Shown here piece after piece: positions 35,168-45,168 of a stretch of 64,000 nt of DNA. Numbering within the stretch: position 1 is the first letter of the stretch; each line of letters opens with the position of its first letter. Below the pieces are notes generated by a model. It searched no databases. It was given only the letters and a program-made list of their open reading frames with translations, and had not been told where the DNA came from. This DNA comes from Bolinopsis microptera (lineage: Eukaryota; Ctenophora; Tentaculata; Lobata; Bolinopsidae), in assembly GCF_026151205.1 (NCBI RefSeq), contig NC_087083.1, forward strand, positions 6,054,460 to 6,118,459, in the 5' to 3' direction. Made by a program: the position numbers and the translations under genes.

Positions 35168-38100
35168 TTAGTAGTATGGTCGCTGCTCAGTGATGCATGA
35201 TATTCTGCTTATATCGTAGTTCCTCGCTGGGGCTCGTAGCACTGCCTTGGGTCTCAAACCGGCTCTCCTTGTAGCCCTGTCATTGGCATTGGAAGTTTGA
35301 GCGTTAGGTTCCTGGGACTGTTGCGAATCATGAGGTTCCGCTGCATTCTGCTCATCATTTTCGTCATCATTGTCGTCATCATTGTCGTCCTCTGGCACGT
35401 CCTGGTGCATTGGTTCGTCTGTCCTGCTGGTTGCAGCGACTGGTTCCGTATGTGTTGCCGTCTGGCCATAGTAGCTGTAGTCTGGGGACCAAGCGTCATC
35501 ATCTGAATCACTGATACTCTCCTCTGGGTTTTCCTCCTCGTCTGGTTCCACTGGGTTTGTCAGCATAGGGTCTGTTCTGAAGTTGGTTGGTAGTTTCCGG
35601 ATTTTGTCGAAATGTACCACCTGTTCTTTCCCTGTTTCGTCTGACACAATTTCGAAGTTGACCGTCCCTAGCTTTCGAACAATCGTGTGTGGACCGGTAA
35701 GAGGTAGCTTTAACTTGTTATACTCTCTGCCTGGCTTTATCGCAGGCACATAAATCATCACTTTGTCCCCAACGTTGTACTCCGTCAATCTTACACACTT
35801 GTCATAGTATCGCTTCTGCTGCTGCTGAGCCCTCTTTATGTTCTTTGCTGCGAGCTCCCACGTATCTTTCAACTGGTGATAAAGTCGAGAAGCAAGATGA
35901 TGTTGGGATTGATAGTATTCCGACGAAGTAGTTCCAAAGACGAGATCGTTAGGCACTCTGGCTTCTCTTCCGTGGAGTAGGAGGAAAGGTGTGAAACCGG
36001 ACGATTTGCAGACGCTGGTGTTCATAGCGAAGGTCACGGCCCCTATTCTCTCTGGCCATTGATCGGGATTCTCCCCAATATATTTTGTGAGTGCCACCTT
36101 TATCTGCTTGTTCTTGTTCTCTGCGAGGCCGTTGGTTGATGGTTTGTATGCTGTCGTTCTTGACTTCTGGATCTGCAGCACGTTGTACAGCTCCTTCATC
36201 ACTTTGCTGGCGTCAAGGTTGGCTCCTTGGTCGGATAGAATTCGTTCAGGCACTCCGTGGTTGACTATCCATGAGTTGATTAGGGCCCTAGCAATGGTTG
36301 GTGACTTGGCATCGGTAAGTGGTACTGCAACAACCCAGTTCGTAAATTTGTCGACCATGGTTAGGCACCACTTGTACTGCGCAACTCGTGATAGAGGTCC
36401 AATAAGGTCGATGCACACAAGTTCGTTCGGCCTAGCCACCGAGAATGGGTGGAGTTCTGCTTTGGGCTTTGCTTTATACGCCAGGTTAGGCAGAAAACAC
36501 CTTTTACAAGTATTGCAATAGAGCTGAACTTCTGTCTTCATCTTTGGCCAGAAAAATGAATTCCTCAGTCTCTCCAGAGTTTTGGCTGGTCCTAGGTGAC
36601 CCGATGCCGGGATGTCGTGGTTGTTAAACATCATCTCTTCCTTTAAATCCTTCGGTACGCAGATAAGGAGCCTATACTTCTTCGTACCCTTCCATTTAAA
36701 ACAGAGAAGATCCTTCTTATTCACAGTGAGAGATTCAAAGCAGCTGTAGTACTGACGCAGGTCTTCGTTGAACCCGGTTGTCTCTCTCTTCTCTGGTTTT
36801 CCATTCACGAACCATGACCTCACGGTACTAAGGGTCTCGTTTTCTAGTTGTGCCTCGAGCAAAGTTTCACTGCTAACGTTTGGCGCTGGTATAGGGTTAT
36901 CAAATGAGCCTACGGGTCCTGTGCTTTGCTCCTCTTCATCTTCTTCGGTCTCTGATGCTCGATCATTAACGAATGTCACAGAATTTGTCAGGGATACGTG
37001 ACTTGATGGTTTCTTCTGCTTCTTCTTCTTTTCCTTCTTGCAGAGAGTCGACTGACCGCCTTGTGATCCCGACGACGAGGAGTGACCTGTCGGCGAGGGG
37101 TGTGAACATCTGCTGCAGGGAGCGTCACTATCATGATCACTATCAGAAGAGCTTTCCGTGTCGACTGAAACTGGGTTGATGACGTGTGGGAGACTTCTTG
37201 CATCATACTCATTCTGATTTGTCTTGATTGTCTCCAGAAATTCGTCTTTCTTTTCCACTGAAGAAAATCTGTCTTCCCACCACTCGTAAAGCATATCACT
37301 TTCCTGGGGTAGTCTTGAGAGTGCGTCGGGAAGCCCCATGTCGTCGCCCTTCGTGTAGGTGATCTTGAAATCATACTCTTCTAGCTCCATAATCCAGGAC
37401 AGAAGGACGTCACAGTTGGTCTTTCTGAGAAACTTGTCCTGTGATATAGCCTTGTGATCCACGTGAACAATGAAGGGTTTTCCAATGGTGTAGAACCTCC
37501 AGTGGGTGGCGAAGTGCTTGAGGGCCAGTAACTCTCGTTTGAAGGTGGGGTAGGCTCTCTCGGCTGGAGAGAGTATCTTTGACCCATAGGAGATCGGGTA
37601 GAACTGTCCGTCAATCATGTGGCCTATCGAACCACCAATACAATACGAGCTACTATCCGTAAAGAGGTGAAGAGGTTCTGTCGTGATAGGATATATTAGG
37701 ATGGGTGCCTTGGTCAAGGCATCTTTTAACTTCTTGATGCTCTCTGTTGCGTCTTCGGTGAGGACGAACTTAGGTTCCTTGAGGGTGTTGATCATGGGTC
37801 GTGTCAGCTCTGCAAAATCTTTGACAACATTCCTGAACCAATTGAAACTTCCTAGAAGTGCCATCATCATTTTCTTCGTCTTTGGGAGACACATGTCCTG
37901 AATTGCCTCAATCTTCTTTGGGTCTACTTCAATTCCATCTTCGGTGAGGTTTGCTCCTGCGAAGGATACTTTCTTCTGGAATAGTCTGCACTTATCCGGG
38001 TGGAGCTTTAGACCTGCAGATTCCAGACGTCTGAACAGTTCTGCTAGTAACTCAAACATCTCCTCAAATGTTATTCCACCTGCGATGATGTCATCAACGT

Positions 38101-39334
38101 AGCCTGCTGCTTTATCCCTCAGGCCTTCAAGTAGTCTATCCAAGAGTGACTGCATCGTTGCTGGGCATCCTTTAAGCCCCAAACTCATAACTATGTTGCG
38201 GAAGTGTCCGATAGAGGGGATCGTCCACGCTGTTCTGTCCCGGTGTTCCTCCTTGATAGGGACTTGGTAGAACGCTTCTCGTAGGTCAAGGCTGCAGAAG
38301 TACTTGCATCCGTGAAACGTTGAGGTGAGTGTGCTGAGAGCTGGTAGTGCTGCTCTGCTGGCGATCGAGATCTTGTTGAGCTCCCTGTAGTCGACACAGA
38401 TTCTAAACTTGTTAGGCTTCTTCACGATGACGACCGGTGAACTGTAGTCAGAGTCCGTTCTTTCGATAACCCCTCTCCTTAGGAGAGCTTCAATCTCCTC
38501 AACACAATCATCAATAGCATGAAGTGGTACGGGACGGTATTTACACCTAACTGGGACGTCAGATGTCAATGGAATCGTGTGTTCTACTAAGTGAGTTTGA
38601 CCTACTTCGTCTCTGCTGAGTGCGAACACGTGTGAGTATCTAGCGATGAGACTTCGTACCTGTTGTCTTTGAGCTTTGTTCAGCGAGCTGCTCTCGAGAT
38701 CCAGTGCTTCGCAGGTCTTGTCCGTCCGCTCCTTGTGTTCATCTTCCTGGCTGGTGTCCTCCACTTGATTAATAGCTGATAGCGAGATCAGTGGCGTTGT
38801 GAAGTCTTCATTTTGGAGCCTCCTCTGTTGGTAGTCAATGACCAGGTGGTGGCCACTGATGAAGGGAATTCCGAGGATAATGTGAGGAAGGGGGTTGTCG
38901 ATCACGATGAATTTGGACTTCATGTTTGTCCTGTTGATTTTAATGCTCAGTTCAATGGAGCCACGAACGATGACTTTAGTACCTGTGACTCCGGCAAGGT
39001 TTGCCGTGCACTTGTTGAGGTTTCTCTGTTCAATTCCTAGGTCTTTTAGGTGTTCTGATGAAATGAGGTTTTGAGAGGAGCCTGTGTCAATCAACATAAA
39101 CTCGGAAGGCCGGCTACCGACTTGGGCTTCTATGTACACGTCTCCTTGACAAAGGTATATACTATCAGGGGCCCTCCCCCTTTTGTCGTGGGAGGGCCTT
39201 ATTAGTTTTCCGAAGCCGGGTTGTTGTGGGATGAAGAACCTCCGTGTTGATTCTGGTTCCTGTCTCTGTACTGGTCCCTCTGCTTTGTCCTGCAGTCCCT
39301 TACTATATGACCAACTCTGTTGCAATAGAAACAA
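35168..39334 (-). CDS. pol: Gypsy-type pol polyprotein: protease, reverse transcriptase, RNase H, integrase
   Basis: A 1388-codon open frame that overlaps gag and is read in the -1 frame relative to it. Landmarks: aspartic protease DTG at 83-85 in LIDTGSSQNL; reverse transcriptase with RICVDYRELNK and the catalytic YVDDII near residue 411; RNase H starting at LFTDSSSY; the integrase HHCC zinc finger from HDIPASGH to CNTCKRC (about 905-950); and the integrase DDE triad in CIDLIG, SDQGAN and GLAENKNK (about 976, 1035, 1070). Protease-RT-RNase H-integrase order is that of Ty3/Gypsy elements. The last 150 residues are acidic and low in complexity. The initial Met at 39334 need not be used; a Gag-Pol fusion by -1 frameshift near 39205-39212 is more likely. 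No inactivating stop was seen. Confidence 0.95.
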   Translation of the reverse strand: MFLLQQSWSYSKGLQDKAEGPVQRQEPESTRRFFIPQQPGFGKLIRPSHDKRGRAPDSIYLCQGDVYIEAQVGSRPSEFMLIDTGSSQNLISSEHLKDLGIEQRNLNKCTANLAGVTGTKVIVRGSIELSIKINRTNMKSKFIVIDNPLPHIILGIPFISGHHLVIDYQQRRLQNEDFTTPLISLSAINQVEDTSQEDEHKERTDKTCEALDLESSSLNKAQRQQVRSLIARYSHVFALSRDEVGQTHLVEHTIPLTSDVPVRCKYRPVPLHAIDDCVEEIEALLRRGVIERTDSDYSSPVVIVKKPNKFRICVDYRELNKISIASRAALPALSTLTSTFHGCKYFCSLDLREAFYQVPIKEEHRDRTAWTIPSIGHFRNIVMSLGLKGCPATMQSLLDRLLEGLRDKAAGYVDDIIAGGITFEEMFELLAELFRRLESAGLKLHPDKCRLFQKKVSFAGANLTEDGIEVDPKKIEAIQDMCLPKTKKMMMALLGSFNWFRNVVKDFAELTRPMINTLKEPKFVLTEDATESIKKLKDALTKAPILIYPITTEPLHLFTDSSSYCIGGSIGHMIDGQFYPISYGSKILSPAERAYPTFKRELLALKHFATHWRFYTIGKPFIVHVDHKAISQDKFLRKTNCDVLLSWIMELEEYDFKITYTKGDDMGLPDALSRLPQESDMLYEWWEDRFSSVEKKDEFLETIKTNQNEYDARSLPHVINPVSVDTESSSDSDHDSDAPCSRCSHPSPTGHSSSSGSQGGQSTLCKKEKKKKQKKPSSHVSLTNSVTFVNDRASETEEDEEEQSTGPVGSFDNPIPAPNVSSETLLEAQLENETLSTVRSWFVNGKPEKRETTGFNEDLRQYYSCFESLTVNKKDLLCFKWKGTKKYRLLICVPKDLKEEMMFNNHDIPASGHLGPAKTLERLRNSFFWPKMKTEVQLYCNTCKRCFLPNLAYKAKPKAELHPFSVARPNELVCIDLIGPLSRVAQYKWCLTMVDKFTNWVVAVPLTDAKSPTIARALINSWIVNHGVPERILSDQGANLDASKVMKELYNVLQIQKSRTTAYKPSTNGLAENKNKQIKVALTKYIGENPDQWPERIGAVTFAMNTSVCKSSGFTPFLLLHGREARVPNDLVFGTTSSEYYQSQHHLASRLYHQLKDTWELAAKNIKRAQQQQKRYYDKCVRLTEYNVGDKVMIYVPAIKPGREYNKLKLPLTGPHTIVRKLGTVNFEIVSDETGKEQVVHFDKIRKLPTNFRTDPMLTNPVEPDEEENPEESISDSDDDAWSPDYSYYGQTATHTEPVAATSRTDEPMHQDVPEDDNDDDNDDENDEQNAAEPHDSQQSQEPNAQTSNANDRATRRAGLRPKAVLRAPARNYDISRISCITEQRPYY
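39170..39198 (-). promoter_or_regulatory. Stem-loop just 3' of the gag stop, candidate frameshift stimulator
   Basis: On the element strand GGCCCTCCC pairs perfectly with GGGAGGGCC across an 11-base loop. The stem begins right after the tandem stops TAATAA (39199-39204), 6 bases downstream of the candidate slip site GGAAAAC (39205-39211). A shifty site, short spacer and GC-rich stem are the classic layout of -1 programmed ribosomal frameshifting, and gag and pol do lie in 0 and -1 frames. The heptamer is not the canonical X XXY YYZ. Confidence 0.6.
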
Positions 39335-40188
39335 GTCCGTGTCTCCTGGTGCCTATATCGTGATGGTCCGCTTTGTCCTGCATCTATACCTCGAGTGTGC
39401 TCAGGTCTGAAGTTCATAGGCGCTCTTGCTTGTTGCTGGTGGTGAGGGTAGAAACTGCGTCGTTCAGCTGGGAATTCAGCCCTAGTTCGAGGAGGTTCTG
39501 GTGTATGCCTGTTGATAGCGAGAATGTCGTGTGTCTGATCGTTGATCTCCAATGCTGTGCTGACTCCCATGGCCGACTCGATTTTCTGGGCTCTTGTCAG
39601 GACCTCGGTGAATGTCCTTGGCGTATCGGTCAAATCCATCTGCCACATTGAAAGCTGTAGTACAAGATTCCTGTTCCGCAGTCCATTCTGGAACACAAGC
39701 TTTAATAGATCTTCGTTGGCCGCAGCCCCGTACGCCTCAAAGTACGCTCTTTTAACCCTGCTTCCGAAAGTAGCGATGTCTTCGGATAGTTGTTGAGCAG
39801 TCTTCAGGAATTTGCTCTTCAGGGCCTCTTTGTCTATGACTCTGTCTGAGTCTAGTATGGCCATCAAGGCCGGCTTAACTGTTTCTTCCCAGTTTGTCTC
39901 TTCCTCATCTGAGAACTGTCTCGAGCTGATGAGTTTTAGTGCATCCGTCTCCAGGAAGGTTTTGAGGACTCCCAGGTATATACCTTTGGGCAGGTGGAGC
40001 AGCGTCATGTATGATTCCCATCCAAGGATCCAATCAGAGAATGTGGACAGAGCTGGGTTGAACCGCTCTGGCTTTCGTGTGGGCAGGTAGGGTACCTTGC
40101 CTTGGTTGTCCTTGTCCGACTGTGCTTTAATCCTTTCTGCGACATATGCTTCGAGTTCTTCTTGGTTTGCGAAGGTTCGTTCTCCCAT
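39202..40188 (-). CDS. gag: Gypsy-type gag protein
   Basis: 328 residues. The Gag-like capsid region is followed by a basic, Gln/Arg/Pro-rich nucleocapsid segment with one CCHC zinc knuckle, CFYCNRVGHIVRDC, near residue 286. The ATG at 40186-40188 lies just behind the primer-binding site, as expected for the first open frame of the element. Its end overlaps pol by about 130 bases in a different frame. It packages element RNA in retrotransposon particles. Confidence 0.9.
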   Translation of the reverse strand: MGERTFANQEELEAYVAERIKAQSDKDNQGKVPYLPTRKPERFNPALSTFSDWILGWESYMTLLHLPKGIYLGVLKTFLETDALKLISSRQFSDEEETNWEETVKPALMAILDSDRVIDKEALKSKFLKTAQQLSEDIATFGSRVKRAYFEAYGAAANEDLLKLVFQNGLRNRNLVLQLSMWQMDLTDTPRTFTEVLTRAQKIESAMGVSTALEINDQTHDILAINRHTPEPPRTRAEFPAERRSFYPHHQQQARAPMNFRPEHTRGIDAGQSGPSRYRHQETRTCFYCNRVGHIVRDCRTKQRDQYRDRNQNQHGGSSSHNNPASEN

Positions 40189-40220
40189 GATGATGAATGG
40201 ATCCTACCGTTCGCGCCACT

Positions 40221-40652
40221 TGTAGGTTTGCCGTGTTCCTACTTGAATTTACTTTGCGTTCTTTACTTTGAGAAGGATCAAACAAAGAGAAACGAGGAGG
40301 ATAACAACGTTAGAACAAAAGGGTATATTAGGGAATAGTAACAACACGTATAAACAAGACCGACTGAAGGGAAGATGGGAAATGTGAAGGGAATAGGGGG
40401 AAAATGTGGGATAACTTTACTCCAAAACTCTAACTATTTATATGGGCTGATTGCTTGCGAGGCAATACTAACGGTATATCTGAAATATCTAATCAGTGCG
40501 TGGCGTTGCTTAATTAAGCTTAAAAACGGTTTAACTAATGAGCCAAATAATTGCTTGAGATCGCAATGGCTATTGACACTGAACATAAAACGGTTTGAAC
40601 TTGGAACCAAATACCGTTAACTTTAAACCGACCAATATCTGGGATCCCTACA
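40221..40652 (-). repeat. 5' LTR of the Gypsy-type element
   Basis: 432 bases, differing from the other LTR by two extra G in the run at about 40395-40399. On the element strand this LTR holds the promoter. Confidence 0.95.
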
Positions 40653-43600
40653 GATTCGAATGTTCACAAGGATTTCTCAACGGAATATGGTAGTTAGGAC
40701 CCCTACGAACATAATTAGACTTGTTGCCAATTTTGTATCTCAACGGAAACACCACTTTTACCACTTTTTACCACCTTTGTACCACCTTTCTGGTTTGCCA
40801 AATATCTTTAGTTGTGAACATCATAGAAGGCTGCAAATTAACCTAGAATGTTTATCTTATCAAGGAGTAAAACTTTTGTATCAAAAGTTTTTACATCGGA
40901 CAATCAGCTAATTGGATAATTACCAATTAGTTAATCACCAAAAAAAGTGAAAAATTTTTATTGGCTTAAAATGATTGAAATCGTTTGAAACACGGAGAAA
41001 TGTAGTTTTTAGAAAAACTTCAAAAATTTTTCACTTAAAATTTTTTTTCGAGACTTCAAAAAAAAAAGTTTGAAAATTTGAAAATATTTTTTTCCGCCAA
41101 AAGTGATCGAATTGCATGAAACGTGGATAAAAATGCTTTGCAGAAAAACTTGGAAGATTTTTAGATTGGGGAATACTAAAATCATCAATATTTGAAGTTG
41201 GAGTTCAGTAAATCTCGACATATTTTAGTAATTAGGAATAGCTTAGCGGAAAGGGCTGGACCTGAAAAAGGTTAACCACACAATATTAGAGTTTCATAAC
41301 TAATTACAATACAGCTTTATCAAATTCCACATAAAGAAACAGCACAAAAGGACCATTTAAGATCGAACCGATTTTACCTGCTGTACTATCATTTTATTGA
41401 TTTCAATGATCAAAACCTCTGTCAATCTTGCCAATCTATACCGGGTATCTGAATGTACCGGACCTCTTATTTACCTCTATAATTAGACCCAGTTGTGCAA
41501 GAAATGCGATTTCTCACAGGGGTTTCTTTAAACTGTGCACTTTTTATCACTCTCGCAACTCGCAAGAGGCCTGGTATTATAGGAAGCGAGGTAAATATAC
41601 CTTCCATCATCCATTGTGGCTTTTTTGTATTGTGAATGCGCATGCCGCTTCGTTTGCTATGCCATATACCTCGAATAACCCCCATATGTCATTGCCAGGG
41701 TCGGGATAGAGCTGGAGATAGCATTGAAAAGTTGCTAGAAATAGCTAGATTTAGAGTAAACTGGTGGTAGCTGGGTGGTGCTAGCATGGATGTAGCAGAA
41801 CGTAGCTACACGGGGTTTCATTGGAGTTGGTTATTTTAATGGCCAAAGAGTGCCGGAACTAAAGTTACTTAAGATTGCAGTTTAGGGGCAGTGTAAACCA
41901 CGGTGTAGTCAGGGACACAGAGCTACAGTGCAGGAGTACTGCAAAAGAACAGTGCAAGTGATACAGTCTGCAACAGTAAAACTCCGAAGAAGGAGATAAG
42001 ATTGTGGCTGCAGAGGAGGAGAGTAGCTGGAACCTGATTGTGTTTGTGTTGAAAGAAGAGGAGGAAGAAGAGTTTCCTGCTCTGGTAACTGTATTTTTGG
42101 AAGAGGTGGGGTGAGAACTTATTTTCAAGCGACAAGGGTGGGCTGGAAGCAACCAGATACAGCTATCCGACCTATTAAGATCACCGTCCTGAGCTTAACA
42201 GCATTTCATCAGAATCTTATGAAAACAGAGAGACTGACCCACCCTTTTTAGATCCAACGAAACCCTTTATATAAATCGACTTTTCTGCATGAATTACTTC
42301 ATGGTATCTTCTTATCAAGGCTACAGACCTTGCCGTACCGGATTTATTGATCAAAGTGAGTCTCTTTAGCCCTCTTCTTCTTTAGAGCTTTAGGTTAGTG
42401 ATCAAACTCTTCGCTACTCGCTCTTCACTGGATCTATCAGGACAGATTCACATCTTTTTAGGTCTCAACCAGCCTTAGTTTTCCTGTTTTCATCATGTAG
42501 TACGTTCTGCTACCTCCATTTTAGCACCACCCAGCTTCCATCAGTTCACTCTAAGTCTAGCTTCGTCGGCGTTTTACTGTTGCAGACTGTATCACTTGCA
42601 CTGTTCTATTGCAGTACTCCTGCACTGTAGCTCTGTGTCCCTGACTACACCGTGGTTTACACTGCCCCTAAACTGCAATCTTAAGTAACTTTAGTTCCGG
42701 CACTCTTTGGCCATTAAAATAACCAACTCCAATGAAACCCCGTGTAGCTACGTTCTGCTACATCCATGCTAGCACCACCCAGCTACCACCAGTTTACTCT
42801 AAATCTAGCTATTTCTAGCAACTTTTCAATGCTATCTCCAGCTCTATCCCGACCCTGGCAATGACATATGGGGGTTATTCGAGGTATATGGCATAGCAAA
42901 CGAAGCGGCATGCGCATTCACAATACAAAAAAGCCACAATGGATGATGGAAGGTATATTTACCTCGCTTCCTATAATACCAGGCCTCTTGCGAGTTGCGA
43001 GAGTGATAAAAAGTGCACAGTTTAAAGAAACCCCTGTGAGAAATCGCATTTCTTGCACAACTGGGTCTAATTATAGAGGTAAATAAGAGGTCCGGTACAT
43101 TCAGATACCCGGTATAGATTGGCAAGATTGACAGAGGTTTTGATCATTGAAATCAATAAAATGATAGTACAGCAGGTAAAATCGGTTCGATCTTAAATGG
43201 TCCTTTTGTGCTGTTTCTTTATGTGGAATTTGATAAAGCTGTATTGTAATTAGTTACAAAACTCTAATATTGTGTGGTTAACCTTTTTCAGGTCCAGCCC
43301 TTTCCGCTAAGCTATTCCTAATTACTAAAATATGTCGAGATTTACTGAACTCCAACTTCAAATATTGATGATTTTAGTATTCCTCAATCTAAAAATCTTC
43401 GAAATTTTTCTGCAAGGCATTTTTATCCACGTTTCATGCAATTCGATCACTTTTGGCGGAAAAAAATATTTTCAAATTTTCAAACTTTTTTTTTTGTAGT
43501 CTCGAAAAAAAATTTTAAGTGAAAAATTTTTGAAGTTTTTCTAAAAACTACATTTCTTCGTGTTTCAAACGATTTCAATCATTTTGAGCCAATAAAAAAT

Positions 43601-43938
43601 TTTCACTTTTTTTGGTGATTAACTAATTGGTAATTATCCAATTAGCTGATTGTCCAATGTAAAAATTTTTTGATACAAAAGTTTTACTCCTTGATAAGAT
43701 AAACATTCTAGGTTAATTTTCAGCCTTCTACGACGTTCACAACTAAAGATATTTGGCAAACCAGAAAAGTGGTACAAAGGTGGTAAAAAGTGGTAAAAGT
43801 GGTGTTTCTGTTGAGATAAAAAATTGGCAACAAGTCTAATTATGTTCGTAGGGGTCCTAACTACCATATTCCGTTGAGAAATCCTTGTGAACATTCAAAT
43901 CCAACGGAACCCTTAAATCGACCACTTTTCCCCTTACT

Positions 43939-45168
43939 ATCTACTAAAAATCGACTGAAGAATTAATATCTCCTAAAATTGGAAAAAAATATGTCCGTTC
44001 ACAATTGTGTCCGTTCACGCAATGTCCAGTCAAATAATGTCCGATAAGATACCAGTACCGCTATTAGTTGTACATTAAGCAGTTCTACTGAGTGCATGTA
44101 GAGATATATATATACTGTTGGAAGTTTCAATATCGTGGTTCATAGTCATGCATGACATGAGGATCGCGACGTGAGTTTGACGTGCTATACTGTTAGTGTT
44201 ATTGTTAGTGTTATGCCGCATCCAAAACGTAAGTGGTGGAATCGGCGACGCGCCCATACCTACCCACTCAACTACTTTGCATTTGGCAAAACTTATAATT
44301 TACTCAGAGGCACACAGTTCTACGTGTCTACTAATTAATTTGCTCCGGAAAAACTCTTGGTGTTCTTAAAGTATATGATTTAAAATTAGCAAATTAGAAA
44401 AAAAGAATAGTTAGACCAAAGACAGGATGTGTGTTGTGTATCTCACTATAAACTATATATATTATTATCTTATTATATACTAGCTATTAGCTAGCGCTAT
44501 TTGTGAGTCACTTCCTTTTGCAAACCATAGAATTGCATTCGTATAATTGTCACAGCACCAAATACACGTTATTTCTCACGATACTTTTTATTTGCTATTA
44601 GTAAACACCTCCAAGTTACTTTTTTTTTAAAATATCCGCAGTAATTTAGTTTTATTGCCGGATATGACAAATGATATTTAAGAGGTTTGAACTTTCCGTT
44701 GACAATCCGTCGGGGATTTACTATTCAGGTAAATCATAACACGATAATTCTAGGGTTGTTTTCCTGACCTGAATTTGTGCACCTCCATTGAAGTCTACTT
44801 TTCATATTGTTAAACCCGATTATTTTACCCCAAATAAACACACCAAAAACCCAGTTATCAAATCCTAGTAAAGTAGTAAGCTGTAGGGCCTTTCGTGATA
44901 TCGTGGATAAAATTAGTTCCACCTCCATCATCACATACCAGGCTATTAAGAATTAAAACAAGTCCTTCAAATTATGAAACCAGGGTGAGGACTGGTTACA
45001 CCTGGTTACACCTGGTGACTCCTGGTTACACCTGGTTACACCTGGTGACTCCTGGTTACACCTGGTTAAAGCACTTCCATAATACTCAATAAGTCAATAA
45101 TGTAATAAATGTGTAGTGTTATAATTAGTTAAATACTAAACAGTATTTTTATATTTTATTTGTCTCAG
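43939..45168. other. Intergenic stretch before the arrestin exons
   Basis: AT-rich, with short ATGTCCGTTCAC repeats near 43990-44040 and the CTGGTTACAC tandem at 44990-45069. The first coding exon of the arrestin gene should be in or beyond this stretch. No segment with a donor of the required phase and an arrestin-like start was found. Confidence 0.5.
44990..45069. repeat. 10-bp tandem repeat (CTGGTTACAC)n
   Basis: Seven or so units of CTGGTTACAC or CTGGTGACTC in a higher-order pattern. Confidence 0.85.

Larger units (their letters stand above)
34196..40652 (-). mobile_element. Intact Gypsy-type (Ty3-like) LTR retrotransposon, very young
   Basis: Minus-strand element of 6.46 kb with LTRs 34196-34625 and 40221-40652. 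The only LTR difference I found is a G run (GGG against GGGGG, 2 bp), which implies a very recent insertion. The LTRs start TGTAGGGATCC on the element strand and end CCTACA. A 4-base target duplication, GATT, is present at 34192-34195 and 40653-40656. It is confirmed by the uninterrupted sequence CCGTTGGATTTGAATG in the other foldback arm (43895-43906 region, reverse strand). Behind the 5' LTR is a candidate primer-binding site, TGGCGCGAACGGTAGGAT (about 40201-40218). A purine tract GGGGAGGGGGTGG abuts the 3' LTR at 34626-34640. Gag and pol are both open, so the copy could be active. Confidence 0.95.
34165..43938. mobile_element. Foldback element with 1.33-kb inverted arms, interrupted by a Gypsy-type retrotransposon
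   Basis: The left arm (34165-34195 plus 40653-41982) is the reverse complement of the right arm (42571-43938) at roughly 97% identity by eye, with an approximately 588-base spacer at 41983-42570. A 93-codon open frame occurs identically in both arms (41428-41709 on +, 42844-43125 on -), but it has no recognisable domain. The outer ends are AGTGAGGGGAAAAGTGG and its complement. Without the retrotransposon the element is about 3.3 kb. The spacer contains a diverged copy of the outer end (GATCCAACGAAACCC near 42251) and a direct repeat of right-arm sequence (about 42497 against 42741), so its structure is nested. No transposase was seen, so it would be non-autonomous. Confidence 0.85.

Noticed and set aside
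41428-43125. Two identical 93-codon open frames as a duplicated gene
   Set aside because: They are mirror images in the foldback arms and have no recognisable domain. Identity is explained by the palindrome.
44215-44227. ATGCCGCATCCAAAAC|GTAAGT as a possible start exon for arrestin
   Set aside because: The phase would fit, but the peptide lacks the first arrestin strand and the distance is large; unsupported.
44895-45092. Open segment ending near ACCAGG|GTGAGG as first exon of the arrestin gene
   Set aside because: The phase needed at 45169 puts a stop before the donor, and the other phase gives a stop in the arrestin exon. Most of the frame is the 10-bp repeat.
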